Shown here: positions 45,136 through 55,685 of the stretch, one piece after another
Position numbering within the stretch: the stretch's first letter is position 1
Layout of the letters: each line of letters opens with the position of its first letter
Source: Kosakonia sp. BYX6
GTDB lineage: Bacteria > Pseudomonadota > Gammaproteobacteria > Enterobacterales > Enterobacteriaceae
Assembly: GCF_038449125.1 (NCBI RefSeq)
Contig: NZ_CP151800.1
Location: forward strand, 1,026,406 to 1,090,405
Length of the DNA stretch: 64,000 nt
Direction: 5' to 3'
Program-made: the position numbers and the translations under genes
The notes under the pieces: generated by a model
What the model was told of the DNA's origin: nothing
Seen by the model: the letters and a program-made list of their open reading frames with translations, nothing else
The model's database searches: none

Positions 45136-46126
45136 ACAGCGTGCGCACCGATTCGCGGCGTACTAACTCCCCTTGATGGGAACAACTGGCGTTGTCTTCT
45201 GGCGTGAGCACAATGCCAACCGCGTGGCGGATCATCTCATCCATCGGCACGTGAATGGTGGTCAGAGAAGGGTTGTAATATTTGCCGATAACCGAATCAT
45301 CGAACCCGGCGAGGGAAACATCCTGCGGCAGCCGCAAACCCGCTTCGTGACAAGCTTTCGCCACGCCAATCGCCATGTCGTCATTGCCCGCTAACACGCA
45401 GGTAAACGGCACATCGCGCGCCAGCAACTCGCGCCCGGCTTCATAACCGCTGTCGGTGCTCCAGGTGCCGCGCACCAGCAATTGCGGGTCCGGTTCGATT
45501 CCCGCGTTGCGCAATGCGTTGTGGTAACCCGCCAGGCGGCTTTCGCCGGTGGGTGAACCTTCAGATCCTGCGACAAACGCGATGCGCGTGTGCCCTTGCG
45601 CCAGCAGGTAGGCCATCATGGCGGCGCAGCTTTGCTGGTGGTCGACGAACACGCACTGGCTGCGATGACGAACCAGCTCGCGGTTGATCACCACAATCGG
45701 TGTTTCGCTCTGCTCGATGATTTCGTCGAGTTCTTCGACCGTCAGGTATTTGGGGTAAATCATGATCGCTTCACAGCGCAGCGACAGCAGCAGGTCAATC
45801 GCGTCGCGCTCTTCTTGCGCGCTGTGCTTGCCGTCTGCCAGCACCAACTGTCGGCCATGCATTTCGCTGTTGGTGGCGGCGTGGTAAATCATGCTGGAGA
45901 AAAATGGGCCGTTATACAGCCCGTTGGTGATAACCAACCCGACCGAGTTGGTTTTATTGTTGGCGAGGTTGCGCGCCAGTTGGTTGGGTTTGTAACCCGT
46001 TTCCTCAATGGCCTGCATGATGCGGGCTTTGACTTCTTCGCGAACAAACACTTTGCCATTTAACGCGCGCGATACTGTCGCTTTGGAAACGCCAGCCAGC
46101 CTGGCGACATCCAGTATCGTTACCAT
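45131..46126 (-). CDS. LacI-family repressor (AscG paralogue)
   Basis: 331-residue LacI/GalR regulator. The N-terminal helix-turn-helix and hinge are TILDVARLAGVSKATVSRAL and YKPNQLARNLA; the sugar-binding domain includes VGLVITNGLYNGPFF and VAGSEGSPTGESRLAGYHNA. It is strongly similar to AscG in this window across the whole length (both have RQLLLADGKHSAEEER-type text). The PTS gene it precedes in reverse order (31 bp away, same strand) has two AscG-type operators upstream, so it probably represses that gene and is relieved by a beta-glucoside or its phosphate. Confidence 0.88.
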   Translation of the reverse strand: MVTILDVARLAGVSKATVSRALNGKVFVREEVKARIMQAIEETGYKPNQLARNLANNKTNSVGLVITNGLYNGPFFSSMIYHAATNSEMHGRQLVLADGKHSAQEERDAIDLLLSLRCEAIMIYPKYLTVEELDEIIEQSETPIVVINRELVRHRSQCVFVDHQQSCAAMMAYLLAQGHTRIAFVAGSEGSPTGESRLAGYHNALRNAGIEPDPQLLVRGTWSTDSGYEAGRELLARDVPFTCVLAGNDDMAIGVAKACHEAGLRLPQDVSLAGFDDSVIGKYYNPSLTTIHVPMDEMIRHAVGIVLTPEDNASCSHQGELVRRESVRTLL

Positions 46127-46157
46127 TGTTCAACCTCACTCTCGTTATTATGACGTC

Positions 46158-48014
46158 TCAGGCCAGCGACATCAGCGGCACCCCCACGGTAACCGCGCCC
46201 TGCGATTGATGGCGGGTGAGCGTGAATTCATCGCTATTGACCACCAGCACCGGCGTGGTCAGATCGTAACCGGCCTGCTCAATTTGCGCTTTATCGAAGG
46301 CCAACAGCGGTGTCCCTGCGGCCACTCTGTCGCCCTCTTTTACCAGCGGCGTAAAATATTGCCCCTGTAAATTAACGGTATTCAGGCCGACATGGATCAA
46401 TAATTCTGCACCATTATCACATATCAGGCCGATAGCGTGATGAGAGTCAATCAATGTTGCGACCTGCGCATCACATGGAGCCACAACTTTACCTTCGTGG
46501 GGAATGATCGCGATGCCATCGCCCAGCACTTTTCCGGCAAAGGCTTCATCTTTCACGCTCTCCAGCGCAATCACTTCGCCTTTAATCGGGCTTAGCATTT
46601 GCAGGGGACCGACGGTCAGCGGCGCACTTTGCTCGATGTTTTGCGTTTCTTCAACGGGATCCTCAAAACCGACAAACTGCACCATGATGATGGTCAGCAC
46701 AATTGCCGTCCCGGCACCAACCAGTTCGCCAATAAAGGACATCGGCGCGTCGGGGCTGATGGCGTTCACCAGCGTGAATAAACCTGGCAGCGCGGCATAG
46801 GCGTAATAGAGGCTACCAAACAAGCTGGCGACCACGGCACCAATCGCGCCACCGATACAACCACAGATAAACGGCTTTTTAAAGCGCAGCGTCACGCCGT
46901 AAATCGCCGGTTCGGTAATACCAAAAATGGCCGTCACGCCCGCCGACAGCGACGTCGCTTTTAGTTGCTTGTTGCGGCTTTTGATAAACACGCCGAACAC
47001 CGCTGCCATCTGGCCGATCACCGCAATGGTCTGGTAAGCCTGGAAAGAGTCATAACCTTGCGTGTCGAAGTTGGCCATGATCACCGGCGTAATGCCCCAA
47101 TGCACGCCAAAAATAACGATAACCTGCCAGACTCCACCGATAATGGCCGCCGCTAAAGCCGGCGCAGCATGGAACAGCGCGTTATAACCGTTCGCCACGC
47201 CGAGCGCCGCCCAACTGGTAATCGGCCCGATAACAATCAGCGTCAGCGGCACAATCACCACAAAGCAAATCAGCGGCGTAAACAGCGGGCTTATCACTTC
47301 CGGCAGCCATTTTTCCACGCGGCGCTCGAACCAGGAGAGCGCCCAAACAAGGAACAGCGGCGGCAGCACCGACGAGGTATACACCGTTTCCGCCAGTGGG
47401 AAGAAGAAGAATTTCACTTCGCTACCGGTAGCGATTTTCCCGGCTAAGGCTGTCCATTCCGGGTTGATCAGCGCGCAGCAGCAGAGCACGGCGATAAAAG
47501 GGTTACATTTGAAGTGGCGCGCGGCGGTAATCGCGATAAACACCGGCAGGAAGGCAAACGGCGTCCACGACATAAAGTTGAGCACCGCAAAGGTGCCGGT
47601 GGATTTGATATCGGCATCCGCCAGACCCAACAGGATCAACAGCCCCTGCAAAATCCCGGCGGCGGCAAGGATATAAACGATAGGCGCAAAAACCGCCGAC
47701 ATGGTGGCGATCACCGCATCCAGCCAGCGCGTTTTCTGCGCCGCGCCATTTTCATTCATTTTCACCATGCCGCTGAACGCGTTGAACACATCCGCGACGT
47801 GTGTGCCGATCACCACCTGGAACTGGCCGGCGCTTTCCACCACCGCGATCACGCCGGGCATGCTCTGGACATTGGCTTTCGCTGTAGCGGGCGTTTCGTT
47901 TAAGACCAGGCGCAGACGTGTGGCGCAGCGCGAGAAGTTGCTGATGTTTTCCTCACCGCCAACTTCCTGAAGGATATCACTCGCTAACTTGTTGTAATCC
48001 CTGATAACGGCCAT
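46158..48014 (-). CDS. PTS beta-glucoside transporter subunit IIBCA (BglF type)
   Basis: 618-residue inner-membrane enzyme II that imports and phosphorylates a beta-glucoside. Order IIB-IIC-IIA: the phosphorylated Cys30 is in NFSRCATRLRLVL, IIC covers about residues 105-460 with FGITEPAIYGVTLRFKKPFI, and IIA has the active His541 in ELLIHVGLNTVNL. The gene has a LacI-type regulator downstream rather than a BglG antiterminator, and no phospho-beta-glucosidase in its own unit; AscB, 3 kb away, could serve. Confidence 0.93.
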   Translation of the reverse strand: MAVIRDYNKLASDILQEVGGEENISNFSRCATRLRLVLNETPATAKANVQSMPGVIAVVESAGQFQVVIGTHVADVFNAFSGMVKMNENGAAQKTRWLDAVIATMSAVFAPIVYILAAAGILQGLLILLGLADADIKSTGTFAVLNFMSWTPFAFLPVFIAITAARHFKCNPFIAVLCCCALINPEWTALAGKIATGSEVKFFFFPLAETVYTSSVLPPLFLVWALSWFERRVEKWLPEVISPLFTPLICFVVIVPLTLIVIGPITSWAALGVANGYNALFHAAPALAAAIIGGVWQVIVIFGVHWGITPVIMANFDTQGYDSFQAYQTIAVIGQMAAVFGVFIKSRNKQLKATSLSAGVTAIFGITEPAIYGVTLRFKKPFICGCIGGAIGAVVASLFGSLYYAYAALPGLFTLVNAISPDAPMSFIGELVGAGTAIVLTIIMVQFVGFEDPVEETQNIEQSAPLTVGPLQMLSPIKGEVIALESVKDEAFAGKVLGDGIAIIPHEGKVVAPCDAQVATLIDSHHAIGLICDNGAELLIHVGLNTVNLQGQYFTPLVKEGDRVAAGTPLLAFDKAQIEQAGYDLTTPVLVVNSDEFTLTRHQSQGAVTVGVPLMSLA

Positions 48015-48059
48015 TTTTATTTACCTTTTATTATCGGTGACTGAGTCGGTGTAACTGGG

Positions 48060-48109
48060 TGAAACCGGTTTCATGCTAGCCTGGTGAAACGCAGCCGCAA
48101 CCGGTTTCA
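48060..48109. promoter_or_regulatory. Two AscG-type operators upstream of the beta-glucoside PTS gene
   Basis: TGAAACCGGTTTCA (48060-48073) is a perfect palindrome and, as I recall, the AscG consensus; GCAACCGGTTTCA (48097-48109) is a second, with a further GGTGAAACG half between. They lie 45-95 bases before the gene start. Confidence 0.85.
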
Positions 48110-48248
48110 TGGAAAAATGCGAGCTAAATCACTCCGTAATTTGTGGTAGGTCGAGGGAATGTAGACAGGCACATTTCGTTGGCGGGCGAAGCGTTTGGTT
48201 GGTGGCTGCGTAAAACTGGCTGCTCAAAACGATTGATGGAGTGACGTG

Positions 48249-48563
48249 ATGATCGCAGTACTGTTTGAAGCCGATATCGCCGCAGATCAGCAACCGCGCT
48301 ATTTGCAACTTGCCGCCGAGCTAAAGCCGCTGCTGGCGGAGATCGACGGCTTTATTGCTATTGAGCGCTTTCAAAGCCTGAGTACGGAAGGAAAAATTTT
48401 ATCGCTCTCCTGGTGGCGCGATGAAGAGTCAGTACTGGCCTGGAAACAAAATATGCTGCACCAGGCCGCGCAGGCTGAAGGGCGACGATCGATTTTCGCT
48501 TTTTACCGCATCCGCGTCGCAACGGTGTTTCGCGACTATTCATCTGCCACCAGGAAGCCATGA
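48249..48563 (+). CDS. Antibiotic biosynthesis monooxygenase (ABM) domain protein
   Basis: 104-residue protein of the ABM/dimeric alpha-beta barrel type. Typical text is [20 protein letters not shown] at the N terminus, [20 protein letters not shown] in the middle and [15 protein letters not shown] toward the end. Members oxidise small aromatics, quinols or haem without a cofactor, or act as small stress enzymes; the substrate cannot be assigned. The ATG at 48249 is preferred to the GTG before it. First of three genes overlapping by a few bases with an ACT protein and an ArsR regulator. Confidence 0.8.
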   Translation: MIAVLFEADIAADQQPRYLQLAAELKPLLAEIDGFIAIERFQSLSTEGKILSLSWWRDEESVLAWKQNMLHQAAQAEGRRSIFAFYRIRVATVFRDYSSATRKP

Positions 48564-48564
48564 T

Positions 48565-48957
48565 ATGTTCGATATCCACGTTATTCTTAATAATGCCCCC
48601 GGCGAATTAGCGGCGCTTGGCGAAACGCTCGGCAACAATGGTGTCGGGTTGGAGGGCGGCGGGGTGTTTACCGTTGCGGGCAAGTGCCACGCGCACTTTT
48701 TGGTTATCGAGGGTGAGCGTGCGCGCAAGGTGTTGCTGGCAGCCGGGTTCACGGTGCAAAGCGTGGTTCAACCGGTTATTCGTAAACTGAAGCAGGAGAA
48801 ACCGGGGGAGCTGGGCGAGATTGCCCGCACGCTAGCGCAGCAGGGTATCAATATTATTGTGCAGTACAGCGATCACGATAATCGCTTGATCCTGCTGACC
48901 GATAATGATCCACTGGCCCGCGAGGCCACACAACGTTGGGAAGTTCCGATCGAATGA
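48565..48957 (+). CDS. Double ACT-domain protein
   Basis: 130-residue protein with two ACT-like modules: residues 1-65 ([20 protein letters not shown]) and 75-130 ([20 protein letters not shown]). ACT domains bind amino acids or other small ligands and often regulate partner proteins. No catalytic domain is fused. The start ATG overlaps the previous stop region and the end overlaps the ArsR gene (ATGA), so all three are co-translated. The likely job is ligand sensing for its partners, an inference. Confidence 0.8.
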   Translation: MFDIHVILNNAPGELAALGETLGNNGVGLEGGGVFTVAGKCHAHFLVIEGERARKVLLAAGFTVQSVVQPVIRKLKQEKPGELGEIARTLAQQGINIIVQYSDHDNRLILLTDNDPLAREATQRWEVPIE

Positions 48958-49661
48958 GTTTACCCGGTTTAGATAATTCGCCGTTCGCACTGGAAGAGGC
49001 GCTCTCTGCGGTTGCCAGCGCGATGGCCGATCCTTCCCGCGCGCGAATGTTGTGCGCATTGATGGATGGGCGAGCGTGGACGGCGACCGAATTGAGCGCG
49101 GTGGTGGATATTGCCGCCTCGACGGCGAGCGCGCATCTGACAAAGTTGCTCAACAGTGGTTTGCTGGTTTGCGTGTCGCAAGGGCGGCACCGCTATTACC
49201 GGCTGGCCGGCAGCGATGTTGCCGCGCTACTGGAGACGATGATGGGCGTGTCGATGAAAGGCGCGCAATCCCCGGCGACCCGCACGCCGGTGGCACTGCG
49301 CCAGGCGCGCACTTGCTACGATCATCTTGCCGGGGAGATCGCCGTGGACATTTATGCGTTTATGCAGCGAGAAGGTTGGATAACCCACGACGGTAGCGCC
49401 GTCACCGACCACGGCAAACGCAGCCTGGAAAAAATAGGTGTTACCCTCGATCCGCGCAGCCGCCGCAAACCCTGTAGCGCCTGCCTCGACTGGAGTGAAC
49501 GGCGTTTTCACCTCGGCGGCGATACTGGTGCCGCGCTGCTTATCGCCTTCGAACACCGCGGCTGGCTTAAGCGCACGCCGGGCTACCGCGAAGTCACCGT
49601 AACCGAAGAGGGAAAAGCGGGGTTTTTGAGGGTATTTGGTGTGGCGACAGGCACGCTGTAA
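48954..49661 (+). CDS. ArsR-family helix-turn-helix regulator with C-terminal extension
   Basis: 235 residues, more than twice a minimal ArsR protein. Residues 12-95 carry the winged helix ([59 protein letters not shown]). The remaining part contains a two-cysteine motif [20 protein letters not shown] and a helical region [20 protein letters not shown]. It probably senses a compound or metal and controls this small operon; the target is unknown. Confidence 0.83.
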   Translation: MSLPGLDNSPFALEEALSAVASAMADPSRARMLCALMDGRAWTATELSAVVDIAASTASAHLTKLLNSGLLVCVSQGRHRYYRLAGSDVAALLETMMGVSMKGAQSPATRTPVALRQARTCYDHLAGEIAVDIYAFMQREGWITHDGSAVTDHGKRSLEKIGVTLDPRSRRKPCSACLDWSERRFHLGGDTGAALLIAFEHRGWLKRTPGYREVTVTEEGKAGFLRVFGVATGTL

Positions 49662-49736
49662 GCATAACGCGCAATGACTTCAGGGAATGGATAGGATGCG
49701 CTTCAGTTTTCTTTTTATCTCTTTCTTGAGCTCGCA

Positions 49737-49760
49737 CGTGGCCGCCGGGCGGCGACCACG
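49737..49760. other. Hairpin between the ArsR gene and the SDR gene
   Basis: CGTGGCCGCC-ggg-CGGCGACCACG forms a nearly perfect stem between two convergent genes. There is no T-run, so terminator function is uncertain. Confidence 0.4.
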
Positions 49761-49775
49761 TAGGGTGAGAAGAAC

Positions 49776-50669
49776 TTACAACGTGCCGGTACCGCCGTCG
49801 GAACACCACACCTGCCCGGAGCTGTAGCTACTTTCCGGGGAGGCTATCGTCACATACAGCGGGGCGATTTCTACCGGCTGACCAGGGCGTTTCAGCGGTG
49901 CGCTGGCGCCAAACTGTTTCACTTTTTCCTGCGGCTGGCCGCCGCTCGACTGCAATGGTGTCCAGTAAGGCCCGGGGGCGACCGCATTCACGCGAATGCC
50001 CTTTTCACCGAGCTGTTGGGCGAGGGATTTGGTGAAGGCGACAATCGACGCTTTGGTCTGCGCGTAATCCAGCAGGATCGGGCTTGGCTGATACGCCTGC
50101 ACCGACGAGGTATTAATGATGCTGGCACCGCGCGGCAGGTGTTCCACAGCCGCTTTGGTTATCCAGAACATCGCGTAGACGTTGGTTTTAAAGGTGGCGT
50201 CGAAATCTTCGGTGCTCAGGGTGAGAATCGACTCGTTGAACTGCTGACGACCGGCGTTATTGACCAGGATATCCAGCCCGCCGAGGCCAGCAACCGCGTC
50301 TTTCACCAGCTTTTTACAAAATTCTTCGGAACGGATGTCGCCAGGTAGGGCGATCGCTTTGCGGCCTTCCGCTTCAATCAGCTTGATCACTTCTGCGGCG
50401 TCCGACTCTTCTTCCGGCAAATAACCAATCGCCACATCCGCGCCTTCGCGGGCATAAGCAATGGCGACGGCACGTCCAATCCCGGAATCACCGCCGGTAA
50501 TCAACGCCTTGCGTCCGGCCAAACGGCCTGAACCGCGGTAGCTGGTTTCGCCGTGATCCGGTACCGGAATCATCTTGCTGGCAAGACCCGGTATGGGTTG
50601 TGGTTGCTCGACGAAAGGAGGGGTAGGGTATTGCGGCGCTAAGGTATTTTTAGGGCTTTGCTCTGCCAT
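49776..50669 (-). CDS. SDR-family NAD(P)-dependent oxidoreductase (YghA-like)
   Basis: 297-residue short-chain dehydrogenase with an N-terminal extension of about 50 residues ([20 protein letters not shown]), typical of the YghA/YhxC-type stress subfamily. Rossmann motif [20 protein letters not shown] at about residue 135, and catalytic Ser and YAQTKAS (Tyr-x3-Lys) are intact. Members reduce aldehydes or ketones, often under osmotic or general stress. The start at 50669 follows GGAGCAAAT; a longer frame is possible. Confidence 0.9.
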   Translation of the reverse strand: MAEQSPKNTLAPQYPTPPFVEQPQPIPGLASKMIPVPDHGETSYRGSGRLAGRKALITGGDSGIGRAVAIAYAREGADVAIGYLPEEESDAAEVIKLIEAEGRKAIALPGDIRSEEFCKKLVKDAVAGLGGLDILVNNAGRQQFNESILTLSTEDFDATFKTNVYAMFWITKAAVEHLPRGASIINTSSVQAYQPSPILLDYAQTKASIVAFTKSLAQQLGEKGIRVNAVAPGPYWTPLQSSGGQPQEKVKQFGASAPLKRPGQPVEIAPLYVTIASPESSYSSGQVWCSDGGTGTL

Positions 50670-50767
50670 ATTTGCTCCTTGGACGTTGTGAGACACGCCC
50701 TTAAGCCTGGCATAGATGTGAGCTTTGTCACGTTAGGTCTGTGTAAACCAGGCCTATACAAAAATGT

Positions 50768-50798
50768 GCGGCAGCAGAAAAAACGTCTCCGCTGCCGC
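50768..50798 (-). terminator. Possible terminator after ascB
   Basis: Arms GCGGCAGC and GCTGCCGC enclose a 15-base loop; ACATTTTT follows on the minus strand six bases past the ascB stop. Confidence 0.5.
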
Positions 50799-50803
50799 CG
50801 GGA

Positions 50804-52231
<1,428 letters not shown>

Positions 52232-52248
52232 TTACCTCGCTTCGTTAA

Positions 52249-53691
52249 TCAGGCTCGTGCTTCTTGTACATTAACCGGCTTTGCGGCCTGCGGCTTGTTC
52301 TCGGTTTCCACTGGAATATCTTCAAACCCGAGCAGCAGCGTCAGCACAAACGATAGCACTACCGCCAGCGCCATCACGCCAAACACCCAGACAATGCTCA
52401 TTGGGTTCGCCGGATCGAAGAACTGCACGCTGGTAAATAAGCCCGGTGCCGCCATGGAGTGGCTGGCAAGCCCGGCAATACCCGCGACCGCGCCGCAGAT
52501 AAAGCCGCTAATCAGGCTGGCGATCAATGGGCGTTTCAGACGCACCGCGACACCGTACAGCGCCGGTTCGGAGATCCCGGCAAGAATCGCGGATGCCGCC
52601 GCCGCCAACGCGGTCTGGCGCAGTTCCGGGTTTTTCGTTTTCCACGCCACCGCCAGCGACGAACCGCCGAGCGACAGGTTAGCGCCGATTTCCGACGGCA
52701 TCACCATGCCTTCTTTACCGGTCTCGGCAATGGTTTGAATGATCGTTGGGGTGAACACGCGGTGCATGCCGGTCATCACCAGCAGTGGCCACAGCGCGCC
52801 CATAATGGCGACAGAGAGCCAGCCAAGATAGCCGTGAATGGTGTAAACCAGCGCGGAAATTGCGCTACCGATCCAGATGCCCAGCGGGCCAATCAGCACG
52901 ATCGCCAGCGGCGCGGCAATCAGCACGATCAGCATCGGTTTGAGGAAGTTTTTCGTCACCGCTGGCGTAATGCGATCCACCCAGCGCTCGATATACGACA
53001 GGCACCAGGTCATCACCAGCGCCGGGATCACCGTGTAGGTGTATTTCACCGCGGTCACCGGAATCAGGGCGAATTCAACGTGCTCGCCCTGCGCGGCTTT
53101 TGCCATCAAATCGATAAAGCTCGGGTGCACCAACACACCGGCAATGGCAATCGCCAGCGACATATTGGTTTTGAATTTAACGGCGGCTGAGGCGGCAACC
53201 ATCAGCGGCAGGAAGAAGAACGCGCCATCGCCAATCACCGTCAAAATGGTCAGCGTCGAGGAACCTTTTGGCAGCGCGCCGGACATCTCCAGCACCATCG
53301 CCAGCAGTTTTACCATTGAACCGCCGATGATCGCCGGGATCAGCGGCGACATGGTGCCGATCAGCGCATCGAGAATGCCTGCGCCAACCCGGCGTAAGGT
53401 CAGTTTCTGTTTTGATTGAACTTCAACCGGCTGCATATTTTGCGGCAGCAGGCTGACCACTTCGCGAAAGGCCTGGGAAACGGTATTGCCGATAATCACC
53501 TGGCACTGGTTGTCGTTGCGAACCACGCCCATCACGCCGCTGACGCTTTTCAGCGTTGCGCTGTCGATGCGCGTTTCATCTTTCACCACGAAGCGCAGGC
53601 GCGTCATGCAGTGCGTGACAGCGGCGATGTTATCAACACCACCCAGCGCATCCACGACAGCGTGGGCGAGCGCCGCATAATTCTTTGCCAT
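52249..53691 (-). CDS. ascF: PTS beta-glucoside (cellobiose/arbutin/salicin) transporter subunit IIBC, AscF
   Basis: 480-residue enzyme II with IIB (Cys in AAVTHCMTRLRFVV, near residue 30) and IIC. No IIA domain is fused, in contrast to the other PTS gene here, so another IIA (for example Crr) must supply phosphate. The IIC active loop AGISEPALYGVAVRLKRPLI is present. Start MAKNYAAL chosen by comparison with E. coli AscF; the longer frame begins eight codons earlier. It is divergent from ascG. Confidence 0.97.
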   Translation of the reverse strand: MAKNYAALAHAVVDALGGVDNIAAVTHCMTRLRFVVKDETRIDSATLKSVSGVMGVVRNDNQCQVIIGNTVSQAFREVVSLLPQNMQPVEVQSKQKLTLRRVGAGILDALIGTMSPLIPAIIGGSMVKLLAMVLEMSGALPKGSSTLTILTVIGDGAFFFLPLMVAASAAVKFKTNMSLAIAIAGVLVHPSFIDLMAKAAQGEHVEFALIPVTAVKYTYTVIPALVMTWCLSYIERWVDRITPAVTKNFLKPMLIVLIAAPLAIVLIGPLGIWIGSAISALVYTIHGYLGWLSVAIMGALWPLLVMTGMHRVFTPTIIQTIAETGKEGMVMPSEIGANLSLGGSSLAVAWKTKNPELRQTALAAAASAILAGISEPALYGVAVRLKRPLIASLISGFICGAVAGIAGLASHSMAAPGLFTSVQFFDPANPMSIVWVFGVMALAVVLSFVLTLLLGFEDIPVETENKPQAAKPVNVQEARA

Positions 53692-53764
53692 TGGAGTTTT
53701 ATCCTGTTTAATCAATGCATTATTAAATCACTGCACGCCCTGGCGGCAATGAAACATGAAAATA

Positions 53765-53778
53765 GGTAACCGGTTCCA
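53765..53778. promoter_or_regulatory. AscG operator of the asc operon
   Basis: GGTAACCGGTTCCA shares the AACCGGTT core with the operators at 48060. It lies 74 bases before the ascF start in the ascF-ascG divergent region. Confidence 0.7.
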
Positions 53779-53956
53779 CAAAATCATGATGAGTTTATGT
53801 GGCTATAACAAGATCTAAAAATGAGCAGTTTTCAAAAGCGTGATAACGATCACTTGGTATTCAAAAATGCGCGCTTTTTGACGCATTTGTTAAGTGTTCC
53901 AATAAGCGCAGCGCCTGAAGTACACTTCGGGACAGGAAATTTGCAGGGGTGGAAAA

Positions 53957-54970
53957 ATGGCGACAATGCTGGAGGTGGCAAAGCGGGCAGGGGTGTCGAA
54001 AGCCACCGTGTCACGCGTGCTGACGGGCAAAGGGTATGTCAGTGAAGAGACAAAAAATCTTGTGTTTCAGGCAATTAGCGAAACAGGTTATCGCCCGAAC
54101 TTACTGGCGCGCAGCCTCGCCAGCAGCAAAACCCAAACTCTTGGCCTGGTGGTGACCAACACGTTGTATCACGGCGTTTACTTTAGCGAACTGCTGTCGC
54201 ACGCCGCGCGCATGACCGAGGACAAAGGTCGCCAGTTGTTGTTGGCAGATGGCAAACACAGCGCCGAGGAAGAGCGCCAGGCGATTCAATACCTGCTCGA
54301 CTTACGCTGTGACGCGGTGATTATTTACCCGCGTTTTCTCAGCGTGGATGAGTTGGACGACATTATCGACAGCCATTCGTTGCCGATCATGGTGCTCAAC
54401 CGTCGTTTGCGCAAAAACAGCAGCCATTGTGTCTATTCCGATCAACACGCCTCCAGCCAAAGTGCGGTGGCGCAGCTGATTGCGCAGGGCCATCGGGATA
54501 TCGCGTTTATTACCGGCTCGCTGGATTCGCCCACCGGCATTGAGCGTTTATCCGGCTACAAAGATGCGTTGGTGCAGCAGGGCATTGCCGTGCGTAACGA
54601 GCTGATTGTCGAAGGGAAATGGACGCCGTTGAGCGGCGCACAGGCTGTCGAAGAATTGGTCTCCCGCAACGTGCCTTTTACGGCGCTGGTGGCGAGCAAT
54701 GATGATATGGCGGTCGGCGCTATCAAACAGTTTCACGACAGCGGCATTGCCGTGCCGCAGCAGGTTTCGGTAATTGGTTTTGATGATATCGCGATGGCGC
54801 CGTTTACCGTGCCGGCGCTCTCCAGTGTCAAAATCCCGGTCACGGAAATGGTCAAAGAGACCATCAACCGCCTGATCTTTATGCTTGATGGCGGTGAATT
54901 TACCTGGCAGCGCACGTTCCCCGGCGAATTAATCCTGCGCGACTCACTGATTGCTGGCCCGCACGCCTGA
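53957..54970 (+). CDS. ascG: LacI-family repressor AscG
   Basis: 337-residue repressor of the asc operon (336 in E. coli). Helix-turn-helix ATMLEVAKRAGVSKATVSRV and hinge YRPNLLARSLA are followed by a periplasmic-binding-type sugar domain (VVTNTLYHGVYFSELLSHAA, FITGSLDSPTGIERLSGYKD). In E. coli it can also act on neighbouring promoters such as prpBC. GGAAATTTGCAGG precedes the start. The paralogue at 45131 is nearly as long and shares much of its sequence. Confidence 0.96.
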   Translation: MATMLEVAKRAGVSKATVSRVLTGKGYVSEETKNLVFQAISETGYRPNLLARSLASSKTQTLGLVVTNTLYHGVYFSELLSHAARMTEDKGRQLLLADGKHSAEEERQAIQYLLDLRCDAVIIYPRFLSVDELDDIIDSHSLPIMVLNRRLRKNSSHCVYSDQHASSQSAVAQLIAQGHRDIAFITGSLDSPTGIERLSGYKDALVQQGIAVRNELIVEGKWTPLSGAQAVEELVSRNVPFTALVASNDDMAVGAIKQFHDSGIAVPQQVSVIGFDDIAMAPFTVPALSSVKIPVTEMVKETINRLIFMLDGGEFTWQRTFPGELILRDSLIAGPHA

Positions 54971-54981
54971 TCTCGTCAGCC

Positions 54982-55006
54982 GTCATCGTCACTTCTGTCG
55001 ATGACA
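54982..55006. promoter_or_regulatory. FhlA-like site upstream of hydN
   Basis: TGTCGATGACA (54996-55006) and an outer inverted repeat GTCATCG/CGATGAC (54982-55005) sit 45 bp before a sigma-54-like promoter. It resembles the sites in the hyc region. Confidence 0.65.
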
Positions 55007-55050
55007 GCGCCTTCTTTTATTAATCTTCCTATAAAACAGTAAGTTAAAAA

Positions 55051-55066
55051 TTGGCATGGTTTATGA
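55051..55066 (+). promoter_or_regulatory. Sigma-54-like promoter of hydN-fdhF-hypF
   Basis: TTGGCATGGTTTATGA keeps the -24 element (TGGCA) but the -12 element is weaker (ATGA instead of TTGCA). Position and regulon context support it. Confidence 0.6.
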
Positions 55067-55104
55067 ATACTCCGGCGGGATAAGGCTCTTTGCTGGAGGA
55101 AATG

Positions 55105-55650
55105 ATGAACCGATTTATTATGGCCGACGCCGCAAAATGTATTGGCTGTCGTACCTGTGAGGTCGCCTGCGTGGTGTCTCATCAGGAACAGCAAGATTGC
55201 GCGGCGCTCACCCCCGAAACTTTTCTGCCGCGTATTCATGTTATTAAAGGCGTCAATGTGTCGACGGCGACGTTGTGTCGTCAGTGCGAAGACGCACCCT
55301 GCGCCAACGTCTGCCCGAACGGTGCCATCAGCCGCGATCAAGGTTTTGTGCATGTGATGCAGGAGCGCTGCATTGGCTGCAAAACCTGCGTGGTGGCATG
55401 CCCTTACGGCGCGATGGAAGTGGTCGTTCGCCCGGTGATCCGCCACAGCGGCGCCGGTCTGAACGTGCGCGCGGAAAAAGCCGAAGCCAACAAATGTGAT
55501 TTATGTCACCACAGCGAAAGCGGCCCGGCCTGCATGCAAGCCTGCCCGACAAAAGCGCTGGTGTGTGTCGATCGCGATTTACTGGAACACATGAGCGCTG
55601 AAAAACGCCGTCGTGCCGCGCTGGATGGCACCGTTTCGCTGATGTTCTAA
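55105..55650 (+). CDS. hydN: Electron-transfer [4Fe-4S] protein HydN
   Basis: 181-residue ferredoxin-like protein close to HycB, with four cysteine groups (KCIGCRTCEVACVV, LCRQCEDAPCANVCPN, RCIGCKTCVVACPYG, KCDLCHHSESGPACMQACPT). It accompanies FdhF and is thought to pass electrons or support formate dehydrogenase H maturation. Start at 55105, one codon after an alternative ATG, with GGAGG upstream. Its gene is first in the sigma-54 operon. Confidence 0.96.
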   Translation: MNRFIMADAAKCIGCRTCEVACVVSHQEQQDCAALTPETFLPRIHVIKGVNVSTATLCRQCEDAPCANVCPNGAISRDQGFVHVMQERCIGCKTCVVACPYGAMEVVVRPVIRHSGAGLNVRAEKAEANKCDLCHHSESGPACMQACPTKALVCVDRDLLEHMSAEKRRRAALDGTVSLMF

Positions 55651-55685
55651 ACCCTTTACTTTCACTTTTAACAGGTCTGTTACTG

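Noticed and set aside
50768-50798. Small RNA gene between the SDR gene and ascB
   Set aside because: Only a single hairpin is visible and no promoter; it is better read as a weak terminator.
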